Below, one piece after another: positions 27,240 to 35,200 of a DNA stretch of 64,000 bases (position 1 is the first letter of the stretch; each line of letters opens with the position of its first letter). This stretch comes from Salinibius halmophilus (GTDB lineage: Bacteria; Pseudomonadota; Gammaproteobacteria; Pseudomonadales; Natronospirillaceae). The stretch is from contig NZ_QPEP01000006.1 in the NCBI RefSeq assembly GCF_003577475.1, forward strand, positions 62,001 to 126,000. The letters run 5' to 3'. Position numbers and translations under genes: made by a program. Under the pieces are notes generated by a model. That model saw nothing but the letters and a program-made list of their open reading frames with translations, made no database searches and was not told where the DNA came from.

Positions 27240-29339
27240 ATGCGGTATTTCACTACATGCCTCATGCTTTGCTGCTTAAGTACGGCAAGCGTGGCATCCA
27301 TCATTGGCTATTTCCCCAATTGGTCTGCTTACCGCGATGAAACAACCCTACTAGACGTTGATGCGCGTGAGTTGGATGTATTGGTCTATAACTCAGCAGT
27401 ACTGCAGGCTAATGGCACGATTGTAGCGAGCGATCCCTTTGCAGACTTGAGCATTGAGCAGGTTACAAGCGGTCAGCAACTAATTCGCGGAAACTTCAAT
27501 GCCGTTAGAGCGCTGCAAGCAGATTACCCTGAACTGAAGATTGTGTTATCAATTGGTGGGTGGAATGGCTCGCGATATATCTCTAGTGTGTTAGCCAGCC
27601 CCGAATCACAGGCTAGATTGATTCAAAGCTGGTTAACGTTAAAAGAAAAATATGGTTTTGCCGGCTTAGAGTTAGACTGGCAATACCCGCTCGATGGCGG
27701 TGACGCAGAAAACACTAACCACCCCAACGATCTTGTGAACTTGCAAGTGTTTGCCTCGGCTTACAAAGCTGCTTGTGAATCTTGTACGTTAATGCTCACT
27801 CTCGGTGCGGGCTCGCATGTCCGAGAGCGTTGGCCATTTGATTCGTTGCGCCACAACGTAGATTATTTTGTTCTACATGCTAGTTCGTTTAACGGCAGTT
27901 GGAGTGGCCATACTGGCCATATCGCGCCACTATTTGCTAACCCTAATAGACCAACTTTATCTATTGACCGCGCAGTAAAACAGTTAACTGACAGTGGCCT
28001 GCCAAGGCGGCAATTAGTTCTGCAGTTCACAACTGTTGGTGCGATATGGCAGGGGGTCAATCAACTTAATAATGGTCTGTATCAACCAGCGAGCTCGCAG
28101 AAGGTGTTTGGAACCTGGGACAATGAGTTTACTGGCCCAACAGGTAACATCGCCTATCGAGAAATAATTGAGCAGCAAGACGACTGGCAATACTTCTGGG
28201 ATGAAGCCGCCCAAGTTAGCTACCTATACTCTCCACAAACTGAACAGTTCATTAGTTACGAGAGCAAAGCCTCTCTGGCAGAAAAACTAGCCTATGTTAG
28301 CCGAAACAACCTTGCTGGTGTTGGATTTTGGGACATTGAAGGCGATAGTGAGGATGGTTTGATAGCATTCGCTTTTCGCTATTGGCGACCTTGGCAGGGC
28401 TTGGCTTGGCGTATGGGCGACCATATTGCCTTTTATGGCGTTTACTACCTGTCGGCGCTACTCATTTTGCTCACTGGTTTACTGTCTCGCTATTATTGGC
28501 GTCGCTATCAAACGTTGCGTGTGGAACTAATTTTTCACCAGCAGTGGCATATTTGGCTGCAGCAAGTCCCACAGCAAATGTCCTCGCTAGCATATTTTGT
28601 TACGCATGCCAGACCTGAAGTCATTGCCCTTCCTGCTCCGCTGGTTGAACATCCTGCGCGTATCGCTCAGCAACTGGAACCACTAGTAGATGATCCATGG
28701 CAGAGATTAACCAAACTATCTGATGAACTTGTTGCACCGTGGCAAGCCGACGAGCTTACCCAGCAATTGCTGCAGTTCTTGGCTGGCGACCAGCGCTTTG
28801 GCGAAGTGGCCTGCCAAGAAACAAAAGCAATCGCTAGCCTTACCGATCAAGAGCTTTCTCTGGATATTGGTGATCAGCTAAGTATCGTTGTTCGCTGCAA
28901 AGGTGTGGTAGATGATGAAGTTCGCCGCTACTTGCAACAGTTGCAATGCATGGTTCGTGTCGCCCGTGTTAACGCCCAGAGAATACTGGCACAACCACAA
29001 TTGTTGAGTGAACTGAGCAAAATTGCCTGTCGGCGTGAAAAAATCCGCTATATCAAAGCTGAGAATGGCTACAGCGGTATATATGCCGATGATTTAAAAC
29101 GGCCTGAGTTTATTACCACGCGCCTGCGCTACTTAGTGATTCACTTTCCTAGTTTGTTTATCTCTCCTCATCGAAGCTTCTTAGTGGTAGCAAGCCGAGT
29201 AGATGGCGTGATGAAGCAAGGTGTTAAGTACTCTCTTTTGGTAGGCAACGATCAAATTCCAATCGCGCGCAGCCAGTTAGCAGAGTTGCGCCAAAAGTAC
29301 CCGCACTGGTTTGCCAATACAACAGAGCAAATAGCATAG
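27240..29339 (+). CDS. Membrane-bound chitin-sensor candidate: inactive GH18 ectodomain, TM helix, LytTR DNA-binding domain
   Basis: 699 residues. Residues 1-20 are a signal peptide. Residues 21-385 form a GH18 (chitinase) barrel, shown by I-I-G-Y-F-P-N-W-S at the first strand, S-I-G-G-W at 104-108 and the strand-8 Trp in G-V-G-F-W-D. The catalytic D-x-x-D-x-D-x-E motif reads A141-G-L-E144-L-D146-W-Q148, so the proton-donor Glu is Gln. The strand-6 M-x-Y-D motif is also lost (H-A-S-S-F). A single membrane helix spans about 396-416. A cytoplasmic linker with a possible GAF-like end follows, then a LytTR domain at about 598-690 (I-R-Y-I-K-A-E-N-G-Y, S-P-H-R-S-F-L-V, I-P-I-A-R-S). The likely role is binding chitin oligosaccharides outside and regulating genes from the membrane. 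The next gene is a chitin-oligosaccharide deacetylase. Confidence 0.88.
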   Translation: MRYFTTCLMLCCLSTASVASIIGYFPNWSAYRDETTLLDVDARELDVLVYNSAVLQANGTIVASDPFADLSIEQVTSGQQLIRGNFNAVRALQADYPELKIVLSIGGWNGSRYISSVLASPESQARLIQSWLTLKEKYGFAGLELDWQYPLDGGDAENTNHPNDLVNLQVFASAYKAACESCTLMLTLGAGSHVRERWPFDSLRHNVDYFVLHASSFNGSWSGHTGHIAPLFANPNRPTLSIDRAVKQLTDSGLPRRQLVLQFTTVGAIWQGVNQLNNGLYQPASSQKVFGTWDNEFTGPTGNIAYREIIEQQDDWQYFWDEAAQVSYLYSPQTEQFISYESKASLAEKLAYVSRNNLAGVGFWDIEGDSEDGLIAFAFRYWRPWQGLAWRMGDHIAFYGVYYLSALLILLTGLLSRYYWRRYQTLRVELIFHQQWHIWLQQVPQQMSSLAYFVTHARPEVIALPAPLVEHPARIAQQLEPLVDDPWQRLTKLSDELVAPWQADELTQQLLQFLAGDQRFGEVACQETKAIASLTDQELSLDIGDQLSIVVRCKGVVDDEVRRYLQQLQCMVRVARVNAQRILAQPQLLSELSKIACRREKIRYIKAENGYSGIYADDLKRPEFITTRLRYLVIHFPSLFISPHRSFLVVASRVDGVMKQGVKYSLLVGNDQIPIARSQLAELRQKYPHWFANTTEQIA

Positions 29340-29346
29340 GAAGTGA

Positions 29347-29360
29347 GTGCATTTCATGAA
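29347..29360 (+). promoter_or_regulatory. Repeat copy 1 upstream of the deacetylase gene
   Basis: GTGCATTTCATGAA, repeated with one change (GTGCATTTCGTGAA) at 29423-29436 in the 187-bp gap before the chitin deacetylase gene. Between the copies is an inverted repeat, GCGATA (29369-29374) with TATCGC (29386-29391). These are candidate binding sites for the LytTR protein encoded upstream. This is inference from position and repetition only. Confidence 0.4.
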
Positions 29361-29422
29361 TTTCTGTTGCGATATATTTAATCTGTATCGCCCATCCTAG
29401 AGCCGTTAAGCGATTGCTTTTC

Positions 29423-29436
29423 GTGCATTTCGTGAA
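29423..29436 (+). promoter_or_regulatory. Repeat copy 2 upstream of the deacetylase gene
   Basis: GTGCATTTCGTGAA, a direct repeat of the 14-mer at 29347 with a single mismatch, 76 bases downstream of it and about 90 bases before the deacetylase start codon. Confidence 0.4.
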
Positions 29437-29526
29437 GCGCTCGGTGTGCGCAGTAGATTCGCTGGTTTGTTGATCGCTACAGTGAAGTGGCTGTACCAAT
29501 AAAAACAAACATTACAGGCACAACAT

Positions 29527-30855
29527 ATGAAACATCTCAAAAAGCTATCGCCACTGTTTATCGCCGTGGCACTATCTAGCACAGCGGCAGCCACTATGAA
29601 TATCTCCGCCAGTGAACTGCCGCCAGGTGGCGTCTCGGTGGAGCAGGCGCCACAGTTTATTGCCATTGCATTCGACGATAATGAATCGCCAGCTGGGCAA
29701 CAGTGGGTGCTGGACTTATTTGCTTCGGTAACTAACCCGCAAGGTACCGGTAACCTAGATAACTACGATGGTCAAATGCCACACACAACGTTTTTCAACA
29801 GCTGTCAGTACATTAAAAGCAGTTTCTGGAATGCTGGTAATGTGAAGAACACATGGCGTGCTGCGTTTGAGCAAGGTCACGAAGTTGCCAACCACACTAC
29901 TGATCATTTATGGGGTGGCGCTTGGATGGATGTAGCGACGTGGACATCGCAAATTCAAGACTGCAACGATCAATTAGCAAAACCATACAATCCAGATGCA
30001 AACCCTTGGTCGGCATCCGATGATGATGGCATCGGGGTTGCTGGGGTAGGGTTTCGAACACCTTACTTAGACTACAACCCAGCCTTGTATAGCGCCTTAA
30101 CCAACATGGGCATGCGTTACGACGCCACCATTGCCGAAGGCTGGCACTGGACTGAAGATGGCACCAACTACAACTGGCCCTACACGTTAGATAATGGTAG
30201 CCCTGGCGCTAAGCTACGAGCAGAGTGGGGTTTAAACGAAGACATTGGAGAGCATCCAGGGCTTTGGCAAGTACCTGTGTATGCCATGATTGTTCCCAAT
30301 GATGAGCAAGCGCTCGCTTATGGAATTAGCCATTCGATTCGTGAAAAAATTGCCACAGCCATTCCTTGGTTCGATGTATCGGTGGGCAAATTTGAGTCAG
30401 CGGACTACAACCTGTTCTATCAAGCCGGCTTAACCGGTGCCGAAGTATTGGCAATTATGAAGCACACGCTAGATCTGCGCCTTGCAGGTAACCGTGCCCC
30501 CTTCACGTTCCTAGCGCATAGTGCCTATTACGATGCTGGTATTGATAGCTGGAATCCGGTTGCTACGTCGTTTGAAGAACGCAGAGCGGTGCTAGCAGAG
30601 TTCATTGAATATGCGCTAACGCATGACGCGGTGCGCTTGGTTAGCCATAACGAACTATTGGATTGGATGGAATCTCCACAGGCGCTCGATGCAGAACATT
30701 GTTACCGACCTGCTTGGCAAACGAACAAGGCTTATACCGTTGGCGATCAAATGATCCATGCTGGCGCTTTATATGAGGCCACTTACTGGAGTTTCAATAC
30801 GCCGCCTACTGACGACAAATGGGGCCCTTGGTTCAAAGTGATGGACTGTCAATAA
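29527..30855 (+). CDS. Secreted chitin-oligosaccharide deacetylase (CE4) with chitin-binding module
   Basis: 442 residues. A signal peptide of about 22 residues precedes a CE4 polysaccharide deacetylase domain. The metal-binding and catalytic motifs are present: F-D50-D51-N, H123-T-T-D-H127 and R177-T-P-Y180, with an A-H-S-A-Y-Y motif near the end of the domain. The FDDN variant is typical of Vibrio chitin oligosaccharide deacetylases. Residues about 392-442 are a CBM5/12-type chitin-binding module (W-x-x-x-x-A-Y-x-x-G-D then a Y-E-A-T-Y-W core). It should remove an acetyl group from chitin oligomers to give a mixed product that often acts as an inducer. It lies directly downstream of the GH18-LytTR gene and ends in a strong terminator. 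Confidence 0.92.
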   Translation: MKHLKKLSPLFIAVALSSTAAATMNISASELPPGGVSVEQAPQFIAIAFDDNESPAGQQWVLDLFASVTNPQGTGNLDNYDGQMPHTTFFNSCQYIKSSFWNAGNVKNTWRAAFEQGHEVANHTTDHLWGGAWMDVATWTSQIQDCNDQLAKPYNPDANPWSASDDDGIGVAGVGFRTPYLDYNPALYSALTNMGMRYDATIAEGWHWTEDGTNYNWPYTLDNGSPGAKLRAEWGLNEDIGEHPGLWQVPVYAMIVPNDEQALAYGISHSIREKIATAIPWFDVSVGKFESADYNLFYQAGLTGAEVLAIMKHTLDLRLAGNRAPFTFLAHSAYYDAGIDSWNPVATSFEERRAVLAEFIEYALTHDAVRLVSHNELLDWMESPQALDAEHCYRPAWQTNKAYTVGDQMIHAGALYEATYWSFNTPPTDDKWGPWFKVMDCQ

Positions 30856-30892
30856 GTATACCTGCAGAGAGGCACAGACCAAGGAAGACTTT

Positions 30893-30918
30893 GCCGCCAT
30901 GGACTGGCGGCCTTTTTT
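30893..30918 (+). terminator. Intrinsic terminator of the chitin deacetylase gene
   Basis: Perfect 7-bp stem (GCCGCCA with TGGCGGC), five-base loop, then C and six T residues on the plus strand. It closes the chitin sensor/deacetylase unit. Confidence 0.9.
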
Positions 30919-31423
30919 AACCAGCAACTGCAAGGCTGTCGCTGGTAAAGGTGCGAAATCCAACAGCTGCGCGAATTAAATTCAGTGATGCCAACGAATG
31001 TTCTTCTAGGGTTTTTAGGCTATCCATACGAATACCTTGATACTCCATTGCCATATATAGCGGCATGGCATGGCTGCCAGTTAGCAGAGAAAAGTCGTTC
31101 ATAATGCAATGGTACCCTTGCCAGCACTCGATTTTGCGAGTGGTTTCAGTAACATCAAGATCGCTATCTTCACTATGCAACAAAGCAAAAGCTCGCAAGC
31201 GGCTAATTTGCTGTTGGGCATCGTAAAAAAGCACCTGCTTGCCGCTGCAATAGCGCTCAAAAAGGTCTACAACTAGGCTGCCATCTTTAGTGCTTACTTG
31301 GCTGATAGGTTTGCCTTTACCATCAACAATGCCAATCTGATAGCTGTTACCAAAATTGAGTGTGACCACTCGGCAGTCCTGCGGCTGAAAAAATAAGTTT
31401 TGATATTTAGCTGTAATCGACAT
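30917..31423 (-). CDS. Hypothetical soluble protein, 168 residues
   Basis: I do not recognise this protein. It has no signal peptide or membrane span. The N-terminal half looks like short beta strands (V-V-T-L-N-F-G-N-S-Y-Q-I-G-I-V-D-G-K-G) and the C-terminal half is helical. The length, codon use and conserved-looking hydrophobic pattern support a real gene. It is convergent with the chitin deacetylase gene, whose terminator abuts its stop codon. Confidence 0.6.
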   Translation of the reverse strand: MSITAKYQNLFFQPQDCRVVTLNFGNSYQIGIVDGKGKPISQVSTKDGSLVVDLFERYCSGKQVLFYDAQQQISRLRAFALLHSEDSDLDVTETTRKIECWQGYHCIMNDFSLLTGSHAMPLYMAMEYQGIRMDSLKTLEEHSLASLNLIRAAVGFRTFTSDSLAVAG

Positions 31424-31562
31424 GGGTTCGCAACCGGTTCCAAATTGAACCTAATTTGTATTGCAGCTATCTTTCATTGTGTTGGATGTGCGACGAGCGT
31501 AGCAAATTGTCGAGGCAGTGGCAGGAATGTGAATGTTAACTGGTTAAAAAACGAACGAGTGA

Positions 31563-31589
31563 CAAAAATTTAACGGGTGCAAGCACCCG
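31563..31589 (-). terminator. Intrinsic terminator of the flavin reductase gene
   Basis: GC-rich inverted repeat (CGGGTG and CACCCG around CAAG on the plus strand, 31574-31589) followed on the minus strand by TTAAATTTTT. It lies just past the stop at 31596. Confidence 0.8.
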
Positions 31590-31595
31590 CTTCTG

Positions 31596-32294
31596 TTACC
31601 TTGGAGCGTAGGCAAATACATCAGAGAACATGGCGCCCTCCGGTAAACCGGCTGCCGTTAACACGTCCAAGGCGTGGTATACCATTGCTGGAGAGCCACA
31701 GGCAATGGCTTGGCAGTGGCTCAAATCTGGATGGTCGGCAATGATTAAGCGGTCTAGGCTGCCCTGCAAACCATTCCAGTCTAAATGCGCTGAAATTAAA
31801 GCGGTAAAACGAATATTGTCATGCGCTTTCGCCCATTGCTCAGGCTGCTTCATCATATAAAGAGCATCAGACATTCTACCAGTCCAATATATATGCACTT
31901 CACGCGGGTCGTTTGCAGCGATTAACGCTTCAGTGATGGCTTTGACTTGTGAGTAACCAGTGCCTGATGCCAACAGAATGATTTTGCTGTCTTGTTTATT
32001 TAGTCGCTCAACATGTGTGTCACCATGGCCAACATTCACTTCTAGCTGCCCGGTGCGTTTCAGCTGCTCAACAAACTCCATACCGCCGCTGTTAGGAAAG
32101 GCTTGGATATGTAGCTCTATTTGGTTCGAGTTAGGGGCACTGGCAATGGTGAAATAGCTGCTTTTTCCATTGTCCAACTTGGCCTCTAGGTATTGGCCGG
32201 CAATGTACTGTGCTGGTTCGGACAGCTCGAGGTGAACCTGATAAACCTCATCGGGTAAATAATTCATCGAGGTCATTTTGGCGACTAGAGACAA
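31596..32294 (-). CDS. NAD(P)H-flavin reductase (Fre/LuxG-like)
   Basis: 232 residues of the ferredoxin-NADP reductase superfamily without an iron-sulfur domain, as in Fre. The flavin-binding strand is Y-F-T-I-A-S-A-P near residue 46, where Fre has an R-x-Y-S pattern. The nucleotide-binding loop is A-S-G-T-G-Y-S-Q near 108, and the C-terminal C-G-S-P-A-M-V motif is present. It supplies reduced flavin to other enzymes. In E. coli fre neighbours ubiD; here ubiD is about 20 kb away. Confidence 0.88.
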   Translation of the reverse strand: MSLVAKMTSMNYLPDEVYQVHLELSEPAQYIAGQYLEAKLDNGKSSYFTIASAPNSNQIELHIQAFPNSGGMEFVEQLKRTGQLEVNVGHGDTHVERLNKQDSKIILLASGTGYSQVKAITEALIAANDPREVHIYWTGRMSDALYMMKQPEQWAKAHDNIRFTALISAHLDWNGLQGSLDRLIIADHPDLSHCQAIACGSPAMVYHALDVLTAAGLPEGAMFSDVFAYAPR

Positions 32295-32324
32295 AGGGTG
32301 CTCCTTAATAGTTGACTCTTTTGG

Positions 32325-32759
32325 TCAGTTATTCGATTTGTGCAATTCTACCAGTTCTAAGCCTTCAACTTCAAAGCGCTTGCTTAGTGTAAAGCCGTGC
32401 TTTTGATAAAGCAGCAGTGCAGGCGTGTTGGCAGCGCCGGTCATTACCAGCCAATAGGCTTGCCGAGGCAGTACGTGCGAAAGCAGTTGGCTGGCTAATC
32501 CTTGGCGAAAATAGTTGGGATGCACTACCAAGCTAGTGATTTGGTTGCCATCACACGATATCCCAGCCTGTAGCTGATTGGCGCCAAAAATTCCCCAATG
32601 CCGATCTGGTTCCTTTATGAAATCGCTGAGAGCTTGCGTCATTGGCGGTAAATATTCAACACCCAAGAGTTTTGCTTCCACGGCGTAGGCTTGCAGGCGT
32701 AATTGGTAAAGCTGGGGTAACTGCTCAACCGAAAGTTTGGTAACACGAGTTGCCATCAT
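32325..32759 (-). CDS. GNAT family N-acetyltransferase
   Basis: About 144 residues with the GNAT fold. The acetyl-CoA-binding stretch is S-L-V-V-H-P-N-Y-F-R-Q-G-L-A-S-Q-L-L, with R/Q-x-x-G/A-like spacing, and a C-terminal Y-Q-K-H-G-F strand follows. The substrate is unknown. Two ATGs stand in tandem at the start, and the second is equally possible. It lies 30 bases upstream of the flavin reductase start on the same strand, so co-transcription is likely. Confidence 0.85.
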   Translation of the reverse strand: MMATRVTKLSVEQLPQLYQLRLQAYAVEAKLLGVEYLPPMTQALSDFIKEPDRHWGIFGANQLQAGISCDGNQITSLVVHPNYFRQGLASQLLSHVLPRQAYWLVMTGAANTPALLLYQKHGFTLSKRFEVEGLELVELHKSNN

Positions 32760-32807
32760 TTAGGTCACTCTTGAACTTTTGCCAAATACTATCTTAACAA
32801 TAATAGA

Positions 32808-32836
32808 TTGACAGTTAGATGATTATCTAATTAACT
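32808..32836 (+). promoter_or_regulatory. Promoter with internal dyad before the ABC-2 permease gene
   Basis: A consensus -35 box TTGACA (32808-32813) is followed 17 bases later by a weak -10 (TTAACT). The spacer holds the inverted repeat TTAGAT-N4-ATCTAA (32815-32830). A repressor bound there would block the promoter. The ArsR-type regulator encoded two genes downstream is the obvious candidate. Confidence 0.5.
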
Positions 32837-32868
32837 AAGTAAAATAAAAATTCAAAAAGGAGAAACTC

Positions 32869-33675
32869 ATGACAATTATCTGGGCGACGTTCGTGCGCCA
32901 ATCTTTGGAAATAAGAGCAGCGTTTCCGTGGCATTTTTTTATCGGCCGCTCATTAAGTGGTGTTTATGCTGCGTTGTTCGCTTATTTCATTTTGCAATTT
33001 GGCTTCGCTGGGGAGGTGACTGAAGACTTCCGCGCGGCAGTGGGCAGCAGTGATTTTTACACCTCTGCCATTTTAGGCGCGGCACTCAATGTGATGGCGG
33101 TATCCTGCCTAATGAACGTTGGACGAACGCTAATGAACGAACTGCGAGAGGGCACTTTACCTGCACTGATGCTCGCTCCAGGCCATTTGCCGGCTTATTT
33201 CTTTGCCAGTTGGATGCAGCAATGGCTGCGCTGCTTATTGGAGGTAGCACCAACTCTGCTGGTCGGCGCTCTGCTCGGTGCTTCATTGTTGCAGGTGTCG
33301 GAGATCGATTATGTCTTATTGTGCTTGGTGGCGATGACTTCGTTATTTTGCATGGGTGTGCTGCTTGCTTGGGTGATGATTTGGGCTCGCGATACTTATC
33401 TGACACAAAACACACTCTTCGCTGTGCTGGTACTGGTTTGTGGGGTGATGTGCCCGCGCGAGCTACTACCCGAACCAATGCAGTGGCTCGCCCAGTTTAT
33501 TCCGTTTAGCCACTTGCTCGACCTATTTCGCAATACTGTGATGCACCAACAAAGCTGGCTGGCGCAGCTTGATGTGTTGGCTTGGCTCACTGGTACGTCT
33601 ATCAGTTATTTATTGGCTGCCCTATTAGCCTTTCGCTTACTGGCACGCCAATTAAACGAACGCACATTCGCTTAG
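32869..33675 (+). CDS. ABC-2 type transporter permease
   Basis: 268 residues with six predicted membrane helices and the ABC-2 family layout, including the E-L-R-E-G-T-L-P-A-L-M-L-A-P segment between helices two and three and the P-R-E-L-L-P-E-P-M-Q-W-L-A-Q motif before the last helix. It should pair with the ATPase encoded immediately downstream, but that ATPase is truncated. An AAGGAG ribosome site precedes the start. The likely role was export of a drug, lipid or polysaccharide. Confidence 0.9.
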   Translation: MTIIWATFVRQSLEIRAAFPWHFFIGRSLSGVYAALFAYFILQFGFAGEVTEDFRAAVGSSDFYTSAILGAALNVMAVSCLMNVGRTLMNELREGTLPALMLAPGHLPAYFFASWMQQWLRCLLEVAPTLLVGALLGASLLQVSEIDYVLLCLVAMTSLFCMGVLLAWVMIWARDTYLTQNTLFAVLVLVCGVMCPRELLPEPMQWLAQFIPFSHLLDLFRNTVMHQQSWLAQLDVLAWLTGTSISYLLAALLAFRLLARQLNERTFA

Positions 33676-33683
33676 GAGAGATG

Positions 33684-34163
33684 ATGCTTACTGCAACGAA
33701 CTTAGCTAAAACCTATCAAACCAAGCAGTCGAACGGCTTTTGGCGTAAATCAAGCCGCCAACAGGTGGCAGCGGTTAAGGATATTAGCCTTACGTTAACA
33801 CCGGGAAAAATTACCGGCCTGCTTGGTATTAATGGGGCTGGCAAAACCACCACCATCAAAATGCTTAGTGGCTTAATTCAGCCAGATGCAGGCAGCATCA
33901 GTATCGACGGTGTTGATGGCATTAAGCATTACCAGCAGTTAAAACGGCGCATCAACATGGTGACCGGCGGCGAGCGCAACCTATACTGGCGCTTAACCGC
34001 ACAGCAAAATCTTGAATACTTTGGCGCACTATATGGTCTTACGGGTAAAGCGTGTCGACAACGTGTGCAGCAGTTATTAGCCGAAGTTGAGCAGAGCAGC
34101 ATGTGCGCCAGCGAGGTAGCTATCATATGTACTAGCGAATTTGCTAACATGACTTCTTTTTAG
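33684..34163 (+). pseudogene. Truncated ABC transporter ATPase, C-terminal half missing
   Basis: The first 145 or so residues are a normal ABC ATPase N-half: start with AGGAG five bases upstream, Walker A G-I-N-G-A-G-K-T-T and the Q-loop region M-V-T-G-G-E-R-N-L-Y-W-R. The sequence then leaves the family after L-L-A-E-V-E-Q. A short unrelated tail runs to a stop where the signature LSGGQ, Walker B, D-loop and switch His should follow. Family length is about 240-320 residues against 159 here. Without these motifs it cannot hydrolyse ATP alone. The most likely explanation is a deletion joining the gene to the upstream region of the ArsR gene. Confidence 0.8.
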
Positions 34164-35200
34164 TGAATGATGTTATGGCCATTGATTTTGATGCAACGCC
34201 ACGCCAGCAGAGCCGCTGCGAGCACCATCCTCTGCTTGAATATATTTGGGCTGGGCACTTTGTGCTCGATCGTATGCATCATTCTGCGCGCCCAGCTTGG
34301 GTGGAGCAAGTATGGCAAGCGGCCTCGGGCGAAGTTGCTGGCGCACTTCGCCTGTGCCAGCAGGCAAACTTTCCGCTAATTAATCTGCTGGGCTTGTTGC
34401 AAAAGCAGTTACCCAAACTGCCTAGTTTTGATGCTTACATCGCTTGGCTAGAGGCGATGGACGATGCTGAATTTCGCCTAGAGTACTTTGATGGCGAAGT
34501 GACTGCACAACAGCTTGATACACTCATGAGTGCCCCGCAGCGTTTAACTGAGTTTTTAACCGCGGTGAACTGGGCGGAAAGTGGTAGCGAGCCCTACATG
34601 CAGCAGCTTATTTTTGAGCCGGGTCGCATTAAAGCTGCGCAGCTTCTGGTGCTCAAGCATGTGATGCCTTTTGCCGAGCAAGTGTTGGCGCAGGAGCAAG
34701 ACAAGATTGCCGACGCCATAAGCTTTGTAGAACAGCAGCTAAAACATAACGCGCCGATGGCGCTAGCCCAGCAAATTAAGGGCAGCCATTACCGGGATGA
34801 GCAGTTTGATCATTTCCTTTTTTGCCCCTGCTTGTTTGCCGACACACATAATGTGTTTTTGTTGTCTAAGCACTCGTTTGCCGTGCTGTATAACTGTGAG
34901 CAGAGCGCTTTTCACGTGGACAGCCAGGCCGAGCCTTTAGCGGAGGCATTTAAGGTCATTGCCGATCCAAAACGGTTAGAAATTTTGCGAATGGTAAAAA
35001 AACGGCCAACGTTTGCCAAAGTATTGGCCGCTCGTTTGGGCTTAACCACTGCCACCATGTCGCGCCACCTTGAGCTGCTACGCAATGCCGACCTCATTCG
35101 CGAGCAGAAAATTGATCGCGTAAAGTATATTCATTTGAACGAGGAGCGCTTTCGCCGCTTACAAGGTCAGCTGAATAAACACGTATTAGGCGATGGTTAA
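34163..35200 (+). CDS. ArsR-type regulator with long N-terminal domain
   Basis: 345 residues. The first 250 or so form a helical domain of unknown ligand. The C-terminal 85 residues are an ArsR-type winged helix (A-E-A-F-K-V-I-A-D-P-K-R-L-E-I-L, then T-A-T-M-S-R-H-L-E-L-L-R). No ArsR metal-box cysteines (C-V-C) are seen in the helix, so the sensor is more likely the N-terminal domain. GTG 34163 overlaps the stop of the truncated ATPase; ATG 34175 is an alternative. Neither has a clear ribosome site. It probably controls the ABC-2 permease unit, whose promoter has a matching dyad. Confidence 0.8.
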   Translation: MNDVMAIDFDATPRQQSRCEHHPLLEYIWAGHFVLDRMHHSARPAWVEQVWQAASGEVAGALRLCQQANFPLINLLGLLQKQLPKLPSFDAYIAWLEAMDDAEFRLEYFDGEVTAQQLDTLMSAPQRLTEFLTAVNWAESGSEPYMQQLIFEPGRIKAAQLLVLKHVMPFAEQVLAQEQDKIADAISFVEQQLKHNAPMALAQQIKGSHYRDEQFDHFLFCPCLFADTHNVFLLSKHSFAVLYNCEQSAFHVDSQAEPLAEAFKVIADPKRLEILRMVKKRPTFAKVLAARLGLTTATMSRHLELLRNADLIREQKIDRVKYIHLNEERFRRLQGQLNKHVLGDG

